This document shows, in pieces, positions 34,535 to 43,734 of a stretch of DNA of 64,000 nt. The stretch is from Pyrinomonadaceae bacterium. GTDB taxonomy: Bacteria > Acidobacteriota > Blastocatellia > Pyrinomonadales > Pyrinomonadaceae. Below the pieces are notes generated by a model. The model worked only from the letters and a program-made list of their open reading frames with translations. It was not told where the DNA came from and did not search any database. The stretch's first letter is position 1. Each line of letters begins with the position of its first letter. The position numbers and the translations under genes were made by a program. The stretch spans positions 550,550 through 614,549 of the forward strand of contig DASUNM010000024.1 of assembly GCA_036277115.1 (NCBI GenBank). The letters are read 5' to 3'.

Positions 34535-35917
34535 ATGTTTCGACCATTCCAACACATTCACTTTGTCGGCGTCGGCGGCATCGGCATGTCGGGCATCGCT
34601 GAAGTGTTGGCGAACCTTGGTTTCCGTGTGAGTGGTTCCGATCAGAAGAAGTCGGAAGTGACGGCGCGACTGGAAGAGTTGGGCTGCGAAATCACGGAAG
34701 GTCACGCGGCAGAGAATGTTGGCGACGCGCACGTCGTGGTGCGATCTACCGCAGTGCGTGACGACAATCCGGAAATTGCCGAGGCGCAGCAGCGATCGAT
34801 TCCGGTGATTCCGCGCGCGGAGATGCTCGCGGAGCTGATGCGCATGAAGCCTTACACGGTGGCGTGCGCCGGCTCGCATGGGAAGACCACGACGACTTCA
34901 ATGGTCGCGACCGTGCTCGGCATTGCCGGTCTGGATCCGACATTTGTGGTGGGCGGCATTGTCCGCTCGTATCGGTCGAACGCGCGGCTGGGCAAGAGTG
35001 AATTGATGGTGGTCGAGGCGGATGAGAGTGATCGTTCTTTCCTGATGCTGACACCGATGATTGCGGTAGTGACGAACATCGACCGCGAACACATGGACTA
35101 CTACCACGACATGGACGACGTGCGGAAATGCTTCGCTGACTTCGTGAACAAGGTGCCGTTCTACGGCGCGGCGGTGTTGTGTCTCGACGATCCGCACGTG
35201 CAGGCCGTGATTCCAAACGTCGCGCGCCGGCGCATCACTTACGGTCTGAGCGCGCAAGCAGACATTTCCGCGCACGACATCACTTACGATCAATCATTTG
35301 GTTCGAGTTTCACCGTCTTGAGTGGCGTTAACGCGCTGGGTCGCGTCTCGCTGCGCGTTCCGGGTAAACATAACGTCTATAACTCGCTCGCGGCGATTGC
35401 GGTGGCGCTGGAACTGGATGTGCCTTTCGACACGATCGCGCATGCGCTCGGCGAATTCACTGGGGCGGATCGCCGGTTTCAATTTAAGGGCGAAGAAAAG
35501 GGCGTCACGGTTGTCGATGACTACGGCCATCACCCGACAGAGATCAAAGCGACACTCAGCGCGGCCCGAATTGCGGCTCCTAACCGTCGCATCGTCGTGC
35601 TCTTTCAGCCGCATCGCTACACGCGCACAAATGATTTGATGGATGACTTTGCCAGCGCGTTCAATAACGCTGACGTCTTGTTCGTCACTGATATTTACGC
35701 CGCCAGCGAAGTCCCGATTGAAGGCGTCACCGCTGAAATCCTGACGAAAAGAATCAAGAGTTACGGGCACAAGAACGTTGAATTCATTGGCGCCGTGGAA
35801 GGTGCGCCCGCGCTCCTGGCTGAGGCGGTTCGTGAAGGCGACCTGGTGATTACGCTGGGCGCGGGCTCAGTTTCACGAGCGAGCGATCAGTTAGTTGCGT
35901 TGCTGCGCGGCGATTAG
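34535..35917 (+). CDS. murC: UDP-N-acetylmuramate-L-alanine ligase
   Basis: MurC adds L-Ala to UDP-MurNAc, the first peptide-ligase step. The 460-residue protein has [20 protein letters not shown], the ATP site [25 protein letters not shown] and C-terminal [16 protein letters not shown]. Length and order of the three domains are normal. It is followed by murB, with 64 bases between. Confidence 0.98.
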   Translation: MFRPFQHIHFVGVGGIGMSGIAEVLANLGFRVSGSDQKKSEVTARLEELGCEITEGHAAENVGDAHVVVRSTAVRDDNPEIAEAQQRSIPVIPRAEMLAELMRMKPYTVACAGSHGKTTTTSMVATVLGIAGLDPTFVVGGIVRSYRSNARLGKSELMVVEADESDRSFLMLTPMIAVVTNIDREHMDYYHDMDDVRKCFADFVNKVPFYGAAVLCLDDPHVQAVIPNVARRRITYGLSAQADISAHDITYDQSFGSSFTVLSGVNALGRVSLRVPGKHNVYNSLAAIAVALELDVPFDTIAHALGEFTGADRRFQFKGEEKGVTVVDDYGHHPTEIKATLSAARIAAPNRRIVVLFQPHRYTRTNDLMDDFASAFNNADVLFVTDIYAASEVPIEGVTAEILTKRIKSYGHKNVEFIGAVEGAPALLAEAVREGDLVITLGAGSVSRASDQLVALLRGD

Positions 35918-35981
35918 TCATATGTGTCTCGTGTCCCATTGTTGATGCGACAAATGAGACCAAATAGGTCAGATACGACGA

Positions 35982-36899
35982 ATGAAAACGGATCGGAATA
36001 CCGTCGAACAAATTGCTGCGGAGCTTGGCGTGAACGCGGAGCGCGGACGACGCTTTGCCGAACTCACCAGTTTGCGCGTCGGGGGCACGATCGATTGGGT
36101 CATTTCGCCGAAGACAGAAGAGCAGGCGGCAGCGCTCGTCGGTGCGCTTGAGAAAAGCGATATCGCGTGGCGGCCGCTCGGCTCGGGAAGCAACGTGCTG
36201 GCCGACGATGGTGAACACCACTACGTGATTGTGAGCTTGAAAGATCTGAAGGCGGAACCGAAGTTTGATGGCGAACGCGTTTCGGTGAGCGCGGGCTACT
36301 CATTGCCCCGACTGTGCATTGATGCAGCGCGGCACGATTTGTCGGGTATTGAAGGCTTGAACGGAATCCCGGGAACGGTTGGAGGCGCCCTCTGGATGAA
36401 TGCCGGAGCGTATGACCAGGAAATCGGAACGGTGGTTGAGACGGTGCGGGTGGCGCGTGACGGGCGCGTGAAAGAGATCCCGGGAAGTGAAGTGCAATGG
36501 AACTACCGGCACACGTCTTTTCGCGAAGGCGAGCTTCTGCTGGGCGCGACATTGCTGTTGCATCGCGATGATCCCGCAAGGATTCGCGAGCGAATGGAAA
36601 AGGCAAAGGGCCAGCGCATGGCGACCCAGCCGCACGGCACGCGTTCAGCCGGATGCTTTTTCAAGAATGCTCCGTCGAGCCCGATCGGGACCGGCAAAAT
36701 GATTGATGACCTCGGCATGAAAGGGACGCGGCGCGGCGGCGCAGTGGTTTCTGAGAAGCACGCGAACTTCATCGTCACGGAAGGTGAAGAAGCAAAAGCG
36801 TCGGACGCGCTGGCTCTGGCGGAAGAGATTCGCGAGCGGGTCAAACGCGAACACGGAATTGATCTCGAATTCGAAGTTGAGCTGTGGAGTAGCAAGTAG
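35982..36899 (+). CDS. murB: UDP-N-acetylenolpyruvoylglucosamine reductase
   Basis: MurB is the FAD enzyme that reduces UDP-GlcNAc-enolpyruvate to UDP-MurNAc. The 305-residue protein has the FAD site PLGSGSNVLADDGE, GLNGIPGTVGGALWMNAGAY and the catalytic loop RSAGCFFKNA, in which Cys stands where Ser is the general acid in the E. coli enzyme; this substitution is common in the short type II MurB. The stop codon TAG lies within a palindromic R1 repeat. murA and murE are not in the window. Confidence 0.97.
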   Translation: MKTDRNTVEQIAAELGVNAERGRRFAELTSLRVGGTIDWVISPKTEEQAAALVGALEKSDIAWRPLGSGSNVLADDGEHHYVIVSLKDLKAEPKFDGERVSVSAGYSLPRLCIDAARHDLSGIEGLNGIPGTVGGALWMNAGAYDQEIGTVVETVRVARDGRVKEIPGSEVQWNYRHTSFREGELLLGATLLLHRDDPARIRERMEKAKGQRMATQPHGTRSAGCFFKNAPSSPIGTGKMIDDLGMKGTRRGGAVVSEKHANFIVTEGEEAKASDALALAEEIRERVKREHGIDLEFEVELWSSK

Positions 36900-36957
36900 C
36901 ACAGACTTTAGTCTGTGATTCAGGCGAGGAGAACACACAGACTGAAGTCTGTGCCAC
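36896..36957. repeat. CACAGACTTTAGTCTGTG palindrome pair (R1 family) between murB and ftsQ
   Basis: GTAGCACAGACTTTAGTCTG and CACAGACTGAAGTCTGTGCC lie 20 bases apart and form one long hairpin. The left end supplies the murB stop codon. Same family as 15814-15874. Confidence 0.85.
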
Positions 36958-36964
36958 GAGAGCC

Positions 36965-38050
36965 ATGAAGGAACAAGTCATCGCATCACGCGCACCCCGG
37001 CGCGGAAACGCACCGGCGAAGGGATTACCGCAACGGCCAATGCGGCGCGACGGCCGCGCCGTTGAGTCCGACAGATTTTCGGTGCGGTCGCTCTACGCGT
37101 ACGTCCCAAGAGCGCTGAAGGTCGCAGTCGTCCTGCTTGCGCTCATCGGCCTGGCCATTGGTTATCGCGCCGCTTCATCTGCGGCGCTGTTCCAGGCGCG
37201 CGCCGTGGATGTCATCGGCACTTCGAGAACTTCTGCCGAAGAGATCGAGAGCCTGGTCCGGCGCAGCGTGTCGCGCACCGGTGTTTGGCGGGCGGATTTG
37301 TCTGCCTTGAGCGCCGAACTGGGAAGGTTGCCGGGGGTGCGTCGCGCAGTCGTTACGCGCGTGCTTCCGGATGGTTTGCGTGTGCGCATCACTGAACGGG
37401 TGCCGATCGCGGTCGTGCGCTCCACGTCGGGGCACTTCCTTTGGGTGGATGACGAAGGGGTGGCCTTGGGCGAGATGCAGACGAGCGATCAGCCGCCCCC
37501 GTTTTTCATCCGCGGTTGGAATGAAGACGGCACCAACGAAGCGCGTAAAGAAAATTCTGAACGTGTAAAGAAGTATCAGGAAGCATTACGCGAGTGGCAA
37601 ACGGCGGGGTTAGTTGAGCGCGTGAGCGAGATCAGCTTGTTCGACGTACATGACGTCCGCGCCCAGTTGACCGGCAAAGATTCGGACATTGAAGTGCGTT
37701 TAGGTTCGGAGGATCTCGGCCGGCGTTTGAAAGATGCGCTCCATTATCTCGATGAGTACAAACAGACACCGCGCGGTTCTTCGATCACCTACGTCGATTC
37801 TCAGGGCGAACGGGTCGTGTTGGGATACAGCTCCGGCGTGAAAGTGTCAGCCGGATCGGACGACAACGCGGTTGAGACGAACGAGGTCGCCGCCAATGCG
37901 AGTGACACCGTGACGGCAGCGGCGAGCAATGCTGAGACATCCGAAAAGCCCGCTGACAAGAAGCCGCGAGCGCGCGCGCCGGGTACGGCTCCGAAACCGG
38001 CTGCGTCACCACGTTCAGTGAAACGACCAATTGCAAACAGGAATGGCTAA
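36965..38050 (+). CDS. ftsQ: Cell division protein FtsQ
   Basis: FtsQ is the bitopic scaffold that joins FtsB/FtsL to the early divisome. The 361-residue protein has a basic cytoplasmic start, a membrane helix (about 51-70, ALKVAVVLLALIGLAIGY), a POTRA domain (ALFQARAVDVIGTSRTSAEE) and the FtsQ/DivIB domain (VTRVLPDGLRVRITERVPIA). A charged Ala/Pro/Lys-rich tail of about 65 residues follows and is likely disordered. The stop overlaps the ftsA start by eight bases, so translation is coupled. Confidence 0.94.
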   Translation: MKEQVIASRAPRRGNAPAKGLPQRPMRRDGRAVESDRFSVRSLYAYVPRALKVAVVLLALIGLAIGYRAASSAALFQARAVDVIGTSRTSAEEIESLVRRSVSRTGVWRADLSALSAELGRLPGVRRAVVTRVLPDGLRVRITERVPIAVVRSTSGHFLWVDDEGVALGEMQTSDQPPPFFIRGWNEDGTNEARKENSERVKKYQEALREWQTAGLVERVSEISLFDVHDVRAQLTGKDSDIEVRLGSEDLGRRLKDALHYLDEYKQTPRGSSITYVDSQGERVVLGYSSGVKVSAGSDDNAVETNEVAANASDTVTAAASNAETSEKPADKKPRARAPGTAPKPAASPRSVKRPIANRNG

Positions 38051-39308
38051 ACGATCAACCCACACCATCGGGCTCGACATTGGAACCAGCCGCGTGACGT
38101 GCATCGTCGCCGCGACGGGGGAAGACGGCCGGCTGAATGTTGTTGGCACCGGCGAATCTGATTCGCGCGGCTTGCGCAAGGGTGTAATCGTAAACCCCGA
38201 GGCTGCGGTCGAATCAATCCGGCGTGCGGTGGAAGAGGCCGAGCGCATGAGTGGCGTCGAAGCCCAGGAAGTAACGATTAACCTGGCGGGCTCGCACATC
38301 ATGGGCTTCAACGGTCAGGCAATTGTCGCCGTCGCCAGCCGCGAGCATGAAATCACGACCGACGACGTACGCCGGGCAATTGACTCAGCCTGCGCGATCC
38401 AACTGCCTGCGGGGCGCGAGATCGTCGATCGTTTGCCGCAGGAATTCATCGTCGATGACCAGGACGGTATCAACGATCCGATCGGCATGACGGGAGCGCG
38501 TCTGGCCGTGAAGGTCCACATCGTCACCAGCCCCGTGACCGCGCGCCAGAACGCCATAAACGCCGTGAATCGGGCGGGACTTATCGTTGCCGACATGATT
38601 CTCGAGCAACTTGCTGCGGCTGAGGCCACCCTGACGGATGACGACAAGGAATACGGTTCAGCGCTCGTGGACATCGGCGCCGAGACCACTGGTTTGTGTG
38701 TGTATCAGCGCGGCGCCGTGCAGCACACAGCCGTGTTTCCGCTCGGCGGCTCGCACTTTACGAACGATATCGCCTTCGGTTTGCGAACGCCGATTCCCGA
38801 AGCCGAGAAGATCAAGCGGACCGTCGGCTGTGCTTCCAGTGCGTCGCTTAGCGATGCGATGCGTGGCGAGATGGTTGAAGTGCCGTCGGTGGGCGGTCGC
38901 GCGCCACGGCAACTTTCGCGACAGATTCTTTGCGACATCCTGCAACCGCGCGCCGAAGAAGTTTTGATGCACGTCGCCGACGAGATCAAAGACTCAGGAT
39001 GGAGTCGCCAATTGTCGAGTGGCGTAGTGCTGACCGGCGGCGGCGCTTTGCTCGACGGCATGGTTGAGATCGCTGAACAGGTCTTTGATGCGCCGGTGCG
39101 CATCGGTTATCCGGAGCGTGATCGGTTCGGCGGCCTTGTCGAGGACATTCAAAGTCCAGCGTGGGCAGCGGCGGCCGGTCTCGCACTCGTTTCGCAACGC
39201 GCGCACGCACTCGAGCAACGCTCAGGCACCGCGAAGCGCGGCGGAAGCGGACGCCTAACACATTTCGTTTCGAAGTTTCGCGATCGATTTAGTAGTAGTA
39301 TTTTCTGA
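38043..39308 (+). CDS. ftsA: Cell division protein FtsA
   Basis: FtsA is the actin-like protein that anchors FtsZ to the membrane. The 421-residue protein has TIGLDIGTSRVTCIVA (phosphate 1), the SHS2 region SHIMGFNGQAIVAVASREHE, VDIGAETTGLCVY (phosphate 2) and VLTGGGALLDGM (adenosine). The C-terminal SKFRDRFSSSIF is an amphipathic membrane-targeting helix. I use the ATG at 38043, since the upstream in-frame ATG is inside the ftsQ tail. Confidence 0.97.
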   Translation: MAKRSTHTIGLDIGTSRVTCIVAATGEDGRLNVVGTGESDSRGLRKGVIVNPEAAVESIRRAVEEAERMSGVEAQEVTINLAGSHIMGFNGQAIVAVASREHEITTDDVRRAIDSACAIQLPAGREIVDRLPQEFIVDDQDGINDPIGMTGARLAVKVHIVTSPVTARQNAINAVNRAGLIVADMILEQLAAAEATLTDDDKEYGSALVDIGAETTGLCVYQRGAVQHTAVFPLGGSHFTNDIAFGLRTPIPEAEKIKRTVGCASSASLSDAMRGEMVEVPSVGGRAPRQLSRQILCDILQPRAEEVLMHVADEIKDSGWSRQLSSGVVLTGGGALLDGMVEIAEQVFDAPVRIGYPERDRFGGLVEDIQSPAWAAAAGLALVSQRAHALEQRSGTAKRGGSGRLTHFVSKFRDRFSSSIF

Positions 39309-39441
39309 CTAGTTATTGTATGCTGCCGCCCCGTTAGCACAAGATGTTGTCCGCAAAATCTTGAGTCCCGTGGCGCAGCCAACCCAAAATAGACGAAAGA
39401 GGCCGTGGAAGCCTTCCCGATTTGGAAGAGAGGAAGCAAGC

Positions 39442-40617
39442 ATGTCAGCAGAGGTAAACCAAACTCACAATTCGGCTTCGCCATCCGGCAGGAGCATCAA
39501 CATCTTTATCGACGACGAGCCTCCCATCACCGGGGCGCGGATCAAAGTTATTGGCGTGGGCGGCGGCGGCGGCAATGCAGTGCAACGGATGATCGACGCC
39601 GGCATTGAAGGCATCGAGTTCGTCGTGGCGAACACAGACTTGCAAGCGCTCAAGCGTTCGAACGCGCCGGTGAAGATTCAACTTGGCGGACGGCTGACAA
39701 AAGGCCTCGGCGCAGGGGCCGATCCTGAAGTGGGACGGCAGGCCGCGTTGGAAGACACGGACAAAATCATTGAAGTCCTCGAAGGGTCGGACATGGTCTT
39801 TGTGACGACGGGTCTTGGCGGCGGGACGGGCACTGGCGGTGCTCCGATCGTCGCGTCGTTAGCGACGGAGCTGGGGGCGCTGACCGTCGCTGTGGTCACG
39901 AAACCTTTCCTGTTCGAAGGGCGCCGCCGGCTGCAGCAGGCCGAACAGGGACTGCGTGAGTTGCACGAATCCGTGGACACCGTGATCACGATTCCGAACG
40001 AGCGATTGTTCGCGGCCGTGTCGCAAACGGCTTCGATCGGTGAAGCTTTCAAAGCGGCCGATGACGTGTTGCGGCAAGCCGTTCAAGGCATCAGCGATCT
40101 CATTACCGTTCCCGGCTTCATCAATCTCGACTTTGCGGACGTGCGCACCATCATGCAGGGAATGGGCATGGCGCTGATGGGTACGGGCTACGCGCGCGGC
40201 GAGAATCGCGCGATTGAGGCTACGCAGGAAGCTATTGCTTCGCCGTTGCTGGAAGAAGCCTCGATCAAAGGCGCGAAGGGCGTGCTCATCAATATCACCG
40301 GCGGTCCGGATTTGACGCTCTACGAAGTGAACGAAGCCGCGACCATCGTCCGTCAGGAAGCCGATGAAGATGCGAACATCATCTTCGGTCACGTGATTGA
40401 TGAAACGATGGCGGATGCGATGAAGATCACCGTGATTGCCACTGGCTTCAGCCGGCAGCCGATGACGGCGGCCGTGGGCGCGGGTGCGACGATGCCGGTG
40501 ACGGCGTCGCCGCGCTACGATGTGCCCGCGCCGGACTTCGGTGTGACGCCGTCAGGATCAAGGTCGCGAAGTGAGGATCTGGACGTCCCGACGTTCATCC
40601 GAAAGAAAGCTGATTAG
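39442..40617 (+). CDS. ftsZ: Cell division protein FtsZ
   Basis: FtsZ polymerises into the cytokinetic ring. The 391-residue protein has the GTP-binding motifs [13 protein letters not shown] and [15 protein letters not shown], the T7 loop [15 protein letters not shown] and the conserved C-terminal peptide [11 protein letters not shown] that binds FtsA. I chose the ATG at 39442, with AGAGAGGAAGC just upstream; the longer frame from 39316 has no FtsZ-like sequence. About 130 bases lie between ftsA and ftsZ, unusual for this tight cluster, and may hold an extra promoter. Confidence 0.98.
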   Translation: MSAEVNQTHNSASPSGRSINIFIDDEPPITGARIKVIGVGGGGGNAVQRMIDAGIEGIEFVVANTDLQALKRSNAPVKIQLGGRLTKGLGAGADPEVGRQAALEDTDKIIEVLEGSDMVFVTTGLGGGTGTGGAPIVASLATELGALTVAVVTKPFLFEGRRRLQQAEQGLRELHESVDTVITIPNERLFAAVSQTASIGEAFKAADDVLRQAVQGISDLITVPGFINLDFADVRTIMQGMGMALMGTGYARGENRAIEATQEAIASPLLEEASIKGAKGVLINITGGPDLTLYEVNEAATIVRQEADEDANIIFGHVIDETMADAMKITVIATGFSRQPMTAAVGAGATMPVTASPRYDVPAPDFGVTPSGSRSRSEDLDVPTFIRKKAD

Positions 40618-40855
40618 GGCTGAGGCAACTCGCCACACAACATCCGCACTACCAGTGCATTTTGCGTTTTCCCTCGCTGTCGTGTAGCATGCCGCGCAAT
40701 CCCTAACGAAATTTCCGTAACGGGTCAATGCGCATCTCTCCTCGGAAGGCTAAAGCCTGATAAAGGCTGAAGCTCGCGCCACGTTTCGAGTGGCGGGAAC
40801 GCATTTATTCCGAGCGCGCTCGCGCTCTCTCGAACTAATAATTTGGAGGCGAATT
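40618..40855. other. Gap after ftsZ
   Basis: About 238 bases with no convincing gene. GCGCCACGTTTCGAGTGGCG at about 40774-40794 can form a hairpin and may terminate the division cluster. A GGAGG site at about 40845 serves the next gene. Confidence 0.4.
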
Positions 40856-41305
40856 GTGAATCGCAAACTTATCAGAACGACCCTGGCAGACGTGAAAGCC
40901 AGGCGCGATGTTGTTCCGCAGCAGAATCGCATGCCGGAGCAAGGTCAACGCCCGGGCGGAATGCCGCAGCAAAGGCCGGGACAGCCACCGTCGATGCAGA
41001 TGCGCAAGCGTCAGCCGCCGGCGACTGAAACTCACGCTGAGATTTATTACTACAAGAAACAGATCGATGCTCATACGCCCATGGTTTTGGTGCTGCAGGA
41101 CGGCGAGGAAATCGAAGGCACGATCGAGTGGTACGATCGCGGTGCGTTGAAGATTAACCGCCGGTCGGCTCCGAATCTCCTGGTCTTAAAACGCAATATT
41201 AAATACATGTTCAAGGCTGAAGAACGTCACGGAAAGGTTGAATCGGACACTCGCGCGGATCAGCACGCACCCGACGAAGCTTCCGAACCCGCGTTCGAAA
41301 ATTAA
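40856..41305 (+). CDS. hfq: Hfq-like (Sm-fold) RNA-binding protein with long tails
   Basis: The 149-residue protein holds an Sm/Hfq-like core at about residues 61-123: an N-terminal helix (AEIYYYKKQIDAHTPM), Sm1-like strands (VLVLQDGEEIEGTIEWYDRG) and an Sm2-like end (APNLLVLKRNIKYMFK). The Hfq loop glutamine and KH signature are changed, so this is a divergent member. A 60-residue Pro/Gln/Arg-rich N-terminal extension and an acidic C-terminal tail are unusual. The start is GTG at 40856, with GGAGG seven bases upstream. pdxA follows after 19 bases. Symbol is by core similarity only. Confidence 0.72.
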   Translation: MNRKLIRTTLADVKARRDVVPQQNRMPEQGQRPGGMPQQRPGQPPSMQMRKRQPPATETHAEIYYYKKQIDAHTPMVLVLQDGEEIEGTIEWYDRGALKINRRSAPNLLVLKRNIKYMFKAEERHGKVESDTRADQHAPDEASEPAFEN

Positions 41306-41324
41306 CGTCCGCTATCATCCAGAC

Positions 41325-42386
41325 ATGACCGTTTCGCGGGCCGAATCACTTCACGCGACAGGAAAGTCGAAGCCTCGCATCGGTATCACCATGGGCGACC
41401 CGGCGGGAATCGGACCCGAGGTCGTCCTCAAGGCAGTGGCGGAAGAAGAAGTCCGCGACGTTTGCCATCCCATCATCATTGGTAACGCCGAGGTGCTCGC
41501 GCATAACGCGCGGACGCTGGATTTGCAGTGTGGCTATGAAATAGTCAGACAGGGCGAGCCGCTACCTGTGAAACCGGAAGCGCCGATTATCTTTCACCTC
41601 GATAACCTGAATGGTTTTGTTGAGCCGGGCATCGAATCGGGAGTTGCGGGAAAAGCAGCCGCCAGTTACATCGAAGCCGCCGTGAATCTGTGTGGGGCAG
41701 GCGAGATTGACGCCATGTCAACGGCGCCTATCAACAAGCGCGCGCTGTTTCTCGGAGGCTACAGCTTTCCCGGCCACACGGAATTCCTGGCGTCACTTAC
41801 GGGCACCGAAGAATACGCAATGGGATTCGTAGCCGCGAATCTCCGCATCGTGTTGTTGTCCACGCATGTTCCGTTGGCGGAAGCCATTCGCCTGGTGCGT
41901 CGCGAACGAATCGAAAAGACAATTCGACTGGCCGATCGGGAACTGCATCGGTGGGGAGTGGAACGGGCGCGTATTGCCGTGGCGGCGCTGAACCCGCACG
42001 GGGCAGAGGGCGGTCTGTTCGGGATTGAAGAAGTTTCTGAGATGGCGCCGGCGATTGAAAGTTGCCGCGTCGTTGACGGCATAAACGTGCGCGGGCCTTT
42101 CTCCGCTGACACCGTTTACCTGCGTGCGTCGCGCGGCGAGTTCGACGCCGTTATCGCGTGCTATCATGACCAGGCCATGATTCCGGTGAAGTGTTTGTCC
42201 TTCGGCGAGGCAGTCAACGTTACGTTAGGTTTGCCGTTTATCCGCACTTCAGTCGATCATGGCACGGCGTTCGACATCGCCGGTAAAGGACTGGCAGAGC
42301 ATTCGAGCATGGTGGCCGCCATCAAGTTGGCGGCTGAATTGTCCCTGCAGGCGGGCGAGAGTAGTCGAGCAGTCGAAGCGGCCTAG
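41325..42386 (+). CDS. pdxA: 4-hydroxythreonine-4-phosphate dehydrogenase PdxA
   Basis: PdxA oxidises 4-phosphohydroxy-L-threonine in pyridoxal-5'-phosphate synthesis. The 353-residue protein has GITMGDPAGIGPEVVLKA, the metal-binding histidine in SFPGHTEFLA, ALNPHGAEGGLFG and the end region HDQAMIPVKCLSFGEAVNVT with FIRTSVDHGTAFDIAGKG. I start at the ATG 41325; the open frame extends back into the Hfq-like gene but is not PdxA-like. Confidence 0.96.
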   Translation: MTVSRAESLHATGKSKPRIGITMGDPAGIGPEVVLKAVAEEEVRDVCHPIIIGNAEVLAHNARTLDLQCGYEIVRQGEPLPVKPEAPIIFHLDNLNGFVEPGIESGVAGKAAASYIEAAVNLCGAGEIDAMSTAPINKRALFLGGYSFPGHTEFLASLTGTEEYAMGFVAANLRIVLLSTHVPLAEAIRLVRRERIEKTIRLADRELHRWGVERARIAVAALNPHGAEGGLFGIEEVSEMAPAIESCRVVDGINVRGPFSADTVYLRASRGEFDAVIACYHDQAMIPVKCLSFGEAVNVTLGLPFIRTSVDHGTAFDIAGKGLAEHSSMVAAIKLAAELSLQAGESSRAVEAA

Positions 42387-42400
42387 CGGCAGATAGTTTA

Positions 42401-42415
42401 GGCGGGCATCCCGCC
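42401..42415 (+). terminator. Short GC hairpin after pdxA
   Basis: GGCGGG-CAT-CCCGCC, a compact hairpin 15 bases after the pdxA stop and ten bases before the next start. There is no T-run, so termination is uncertain. Confidence 0.4.
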
Positions 42416-42424
42416 GAATTTAAG

Positions 42425-42829
42425 ATGAGCACAACACCCGACAAAATTTCCAAAGGCCGTGTCCTGGTCGCCGACGACGATCCGGCAATTCTGCGTCTGG
42501 TAAGTACGATTCTGGAGAAAGAAGGCTTTTCGGTCGTCGCGGCACGCGATGGACGCGAGGCTTACAAGACTCTGCAGGCGGACGCGGATTTCACTGCCGC
42601 GGTGTTCGATGTGGTGATGCCGCATATTTCGGGTCCCGAGCTGGTCCGGCATATGCGCACCGAAAAGCGTTTCATGAAGATTCCGGTGATGATGATGACG
42701 GCGGAACAGGATCCGAAGCTGTCGTCAGACAGCTTCGCTGCGGGCGCAGTCGTTTTTCTGCCGAAACCGTTTACGACGACTCAGTTACAGACGATGCTGC
42801 GCATGCTTGTCAGCAGAGCCGGCAAGTGA
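42425..42829 (+). CDS. Single-domain response regulator (CheY-like receiver)
   Basis: The 134-residue protein is one receiver domain: acidic pocket VADDDPAI, phospho-acceptor Asp in AVFDVVMPHISG, Thr in MMMTAEQD and Lys in FLPKPFTTTQL. No output domain and no nearby kinase are present, so the partner histidine kinase is unknown. It sits 38 bases after pdxA, with a small hairpin in the gap. Confidence 0.93.
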   Translation: MSTTPDKISKGRVLVADDDPAILRLVSTILEKEGFSVVAARDGREAYKTLQADADFTAAVFDVVMPHISGPELVRHMRTEKRFMKIPVMMMTAEQDPKLSSDSFAAGAVVFLPKPFTTTQLQTMLRMLVSRAGK

Positions 42830-42863
42830 GGATGCAATTTCGGCCTCCGGCGCCGTAGGCGCC

Positions 42864-42986
42864 AAATGTTTATAGCTGCCCGCGAGTTTGATCGTAGGTT
42901 CTGCAAATTGAGCTAATCACGCCGGCGGCGCGATTAGCTCAATTCGTAAGAAGTATTCGTAATAAGCCGGTGGGCTATAAACATTT
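42864..42986. repeat. Nested inverted repeat element
   Basis: Outer arms AAATGTTTATAGC (42864-42876) and GCTATAAACATTT (42974-42986) and inner arms AATTGAGCTAATC (42906-42918) and GATTAGCTCAATT (42932-42944) are each perfect over 13 bases. GCCGTAGGCGCC and GCCGCCACGCGGC extend the outside. The whole folds into one long interrupted hairpin between two genes. Confidence 0.85.
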
Positions 42987-43024
42987 CGCCGCCACGCGGC
43001 GAAGCCTAATCAGGAGGTTCACTC

Positions 43025-43627
43025 ATGTTGTCGACCCGCAATCTCGCGTTTTTGTTGTCGATATTGATCGCTGCCGGCCTGAGTTTATTTGCTTTTCAGA
43101 CACGCGCGGCCGGCGATCTGACACCGAAGGAAGCGCGCAGAGTAATCGCGCGGCTCGCCGGCATTGAGCTGCCGTCGGACGCGGTGCGCATCAAGAGTAT
43201 TTCCCCAATGGGCAACTCGGCCGTGGTGGTCGCGCAGGTCGAAACGGCGTTTCGCTTCGTTAACGACAAAGACAAATGGCGTGTGGCCGAAGTTCGGACG
43301 GGCGATCGCCGCTGGGAAGACATGGATTTGCTCATCCGCGCCTTGAACACCGAAAAGACCTCTCGGGTACGTGCGGAACTGGAGACTATCGCGACAGCGC
43401 TTGAGGCGTTCCGGCGCGAACGTGGCTCTTATGTCGAAGCGAAGACAGAAGCTGCCCTGGTCGATTTTCTGAGCCCCCGTTATCTGGCGCGGGTAATTCG
43501 CCTGGACGCCTGGCATCGGCCTTATGAATATGAAGGCGGTCGCGAGGCGTACGTGCTGCGATCTTTGGGCCCTGACGGGAAGTCCGGGACCTCCGATGAT
43601 GTCGTCCTGGCAAAGGGATCGCGCTGA
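43025..43627 (+). CDS. Exported protein with GspG-like C-terminal domain
   Basis: The 200-residue protein has a signal-like hydrophobic start (NLAFLLSILIAAGLSLFAFQ, residues 6-25) and ends in a domain seen in type II pseudopilins: ELETIATALEAFRRERGSYV and then RLDAWHRPYEYEGG and YVLRSLGPDGKSGTSDDVVL, the calcium-binding GspG tail. The typical type IV prepilin cleavage motif (GFTLIE) is not visible, so it is not a classical pseudopilin. CAGGAGG lies before the ATG. The function is unknown; a relation to secretion or pili is only suggested. Confidence 0.8.
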   Translation: MLSTRNLAFLLSILIAAGLSLFAFQTRAAGDLTPKEARRVIARLAGIELPSDAVRIKSISPMGNSAVVVAQVETAFRFVNDKDKWRVAEVRTGDRRWEDMDLLIRALNTEKTSRVRAELETIATALEAFRRERGSYVEAKTEAALVDFLSPRYLARVIRLDAWHRPYEYEGGREAYVLRSLGPDGKSGTSDDVVLAKGSR

Positions 43628-43655
43628 TCTTGAGGGGCTGGGCCGATAAAACCTC

Positions 43656-43685
43656 TTGACGCCGTTTTCGCGCGGATGCTAGGTT
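43656..43685 (+). promoter_or_regulatory. Sigma70-type promoter upstream of the receiver gene
   Basis: TTGACG at 43656-43661 and TAGGTT at 43680-43685 with an 18-base spacer, about 50 bases before the next start. Moderate match to the consensus. Confidence 0.55.
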
Positions 43686-43734
43686 CAAATAGCGGTCACC
43701 CCGACCGCTGAATGCCGATCGAAGGGCTCCAACC

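Noticed and set aside
39316..39441. Longer N-terminus for FtsZ
   Set aside because: The 42 additional residues are not FtsZ-like, and a good ribosome site serves the ATG at 39442.
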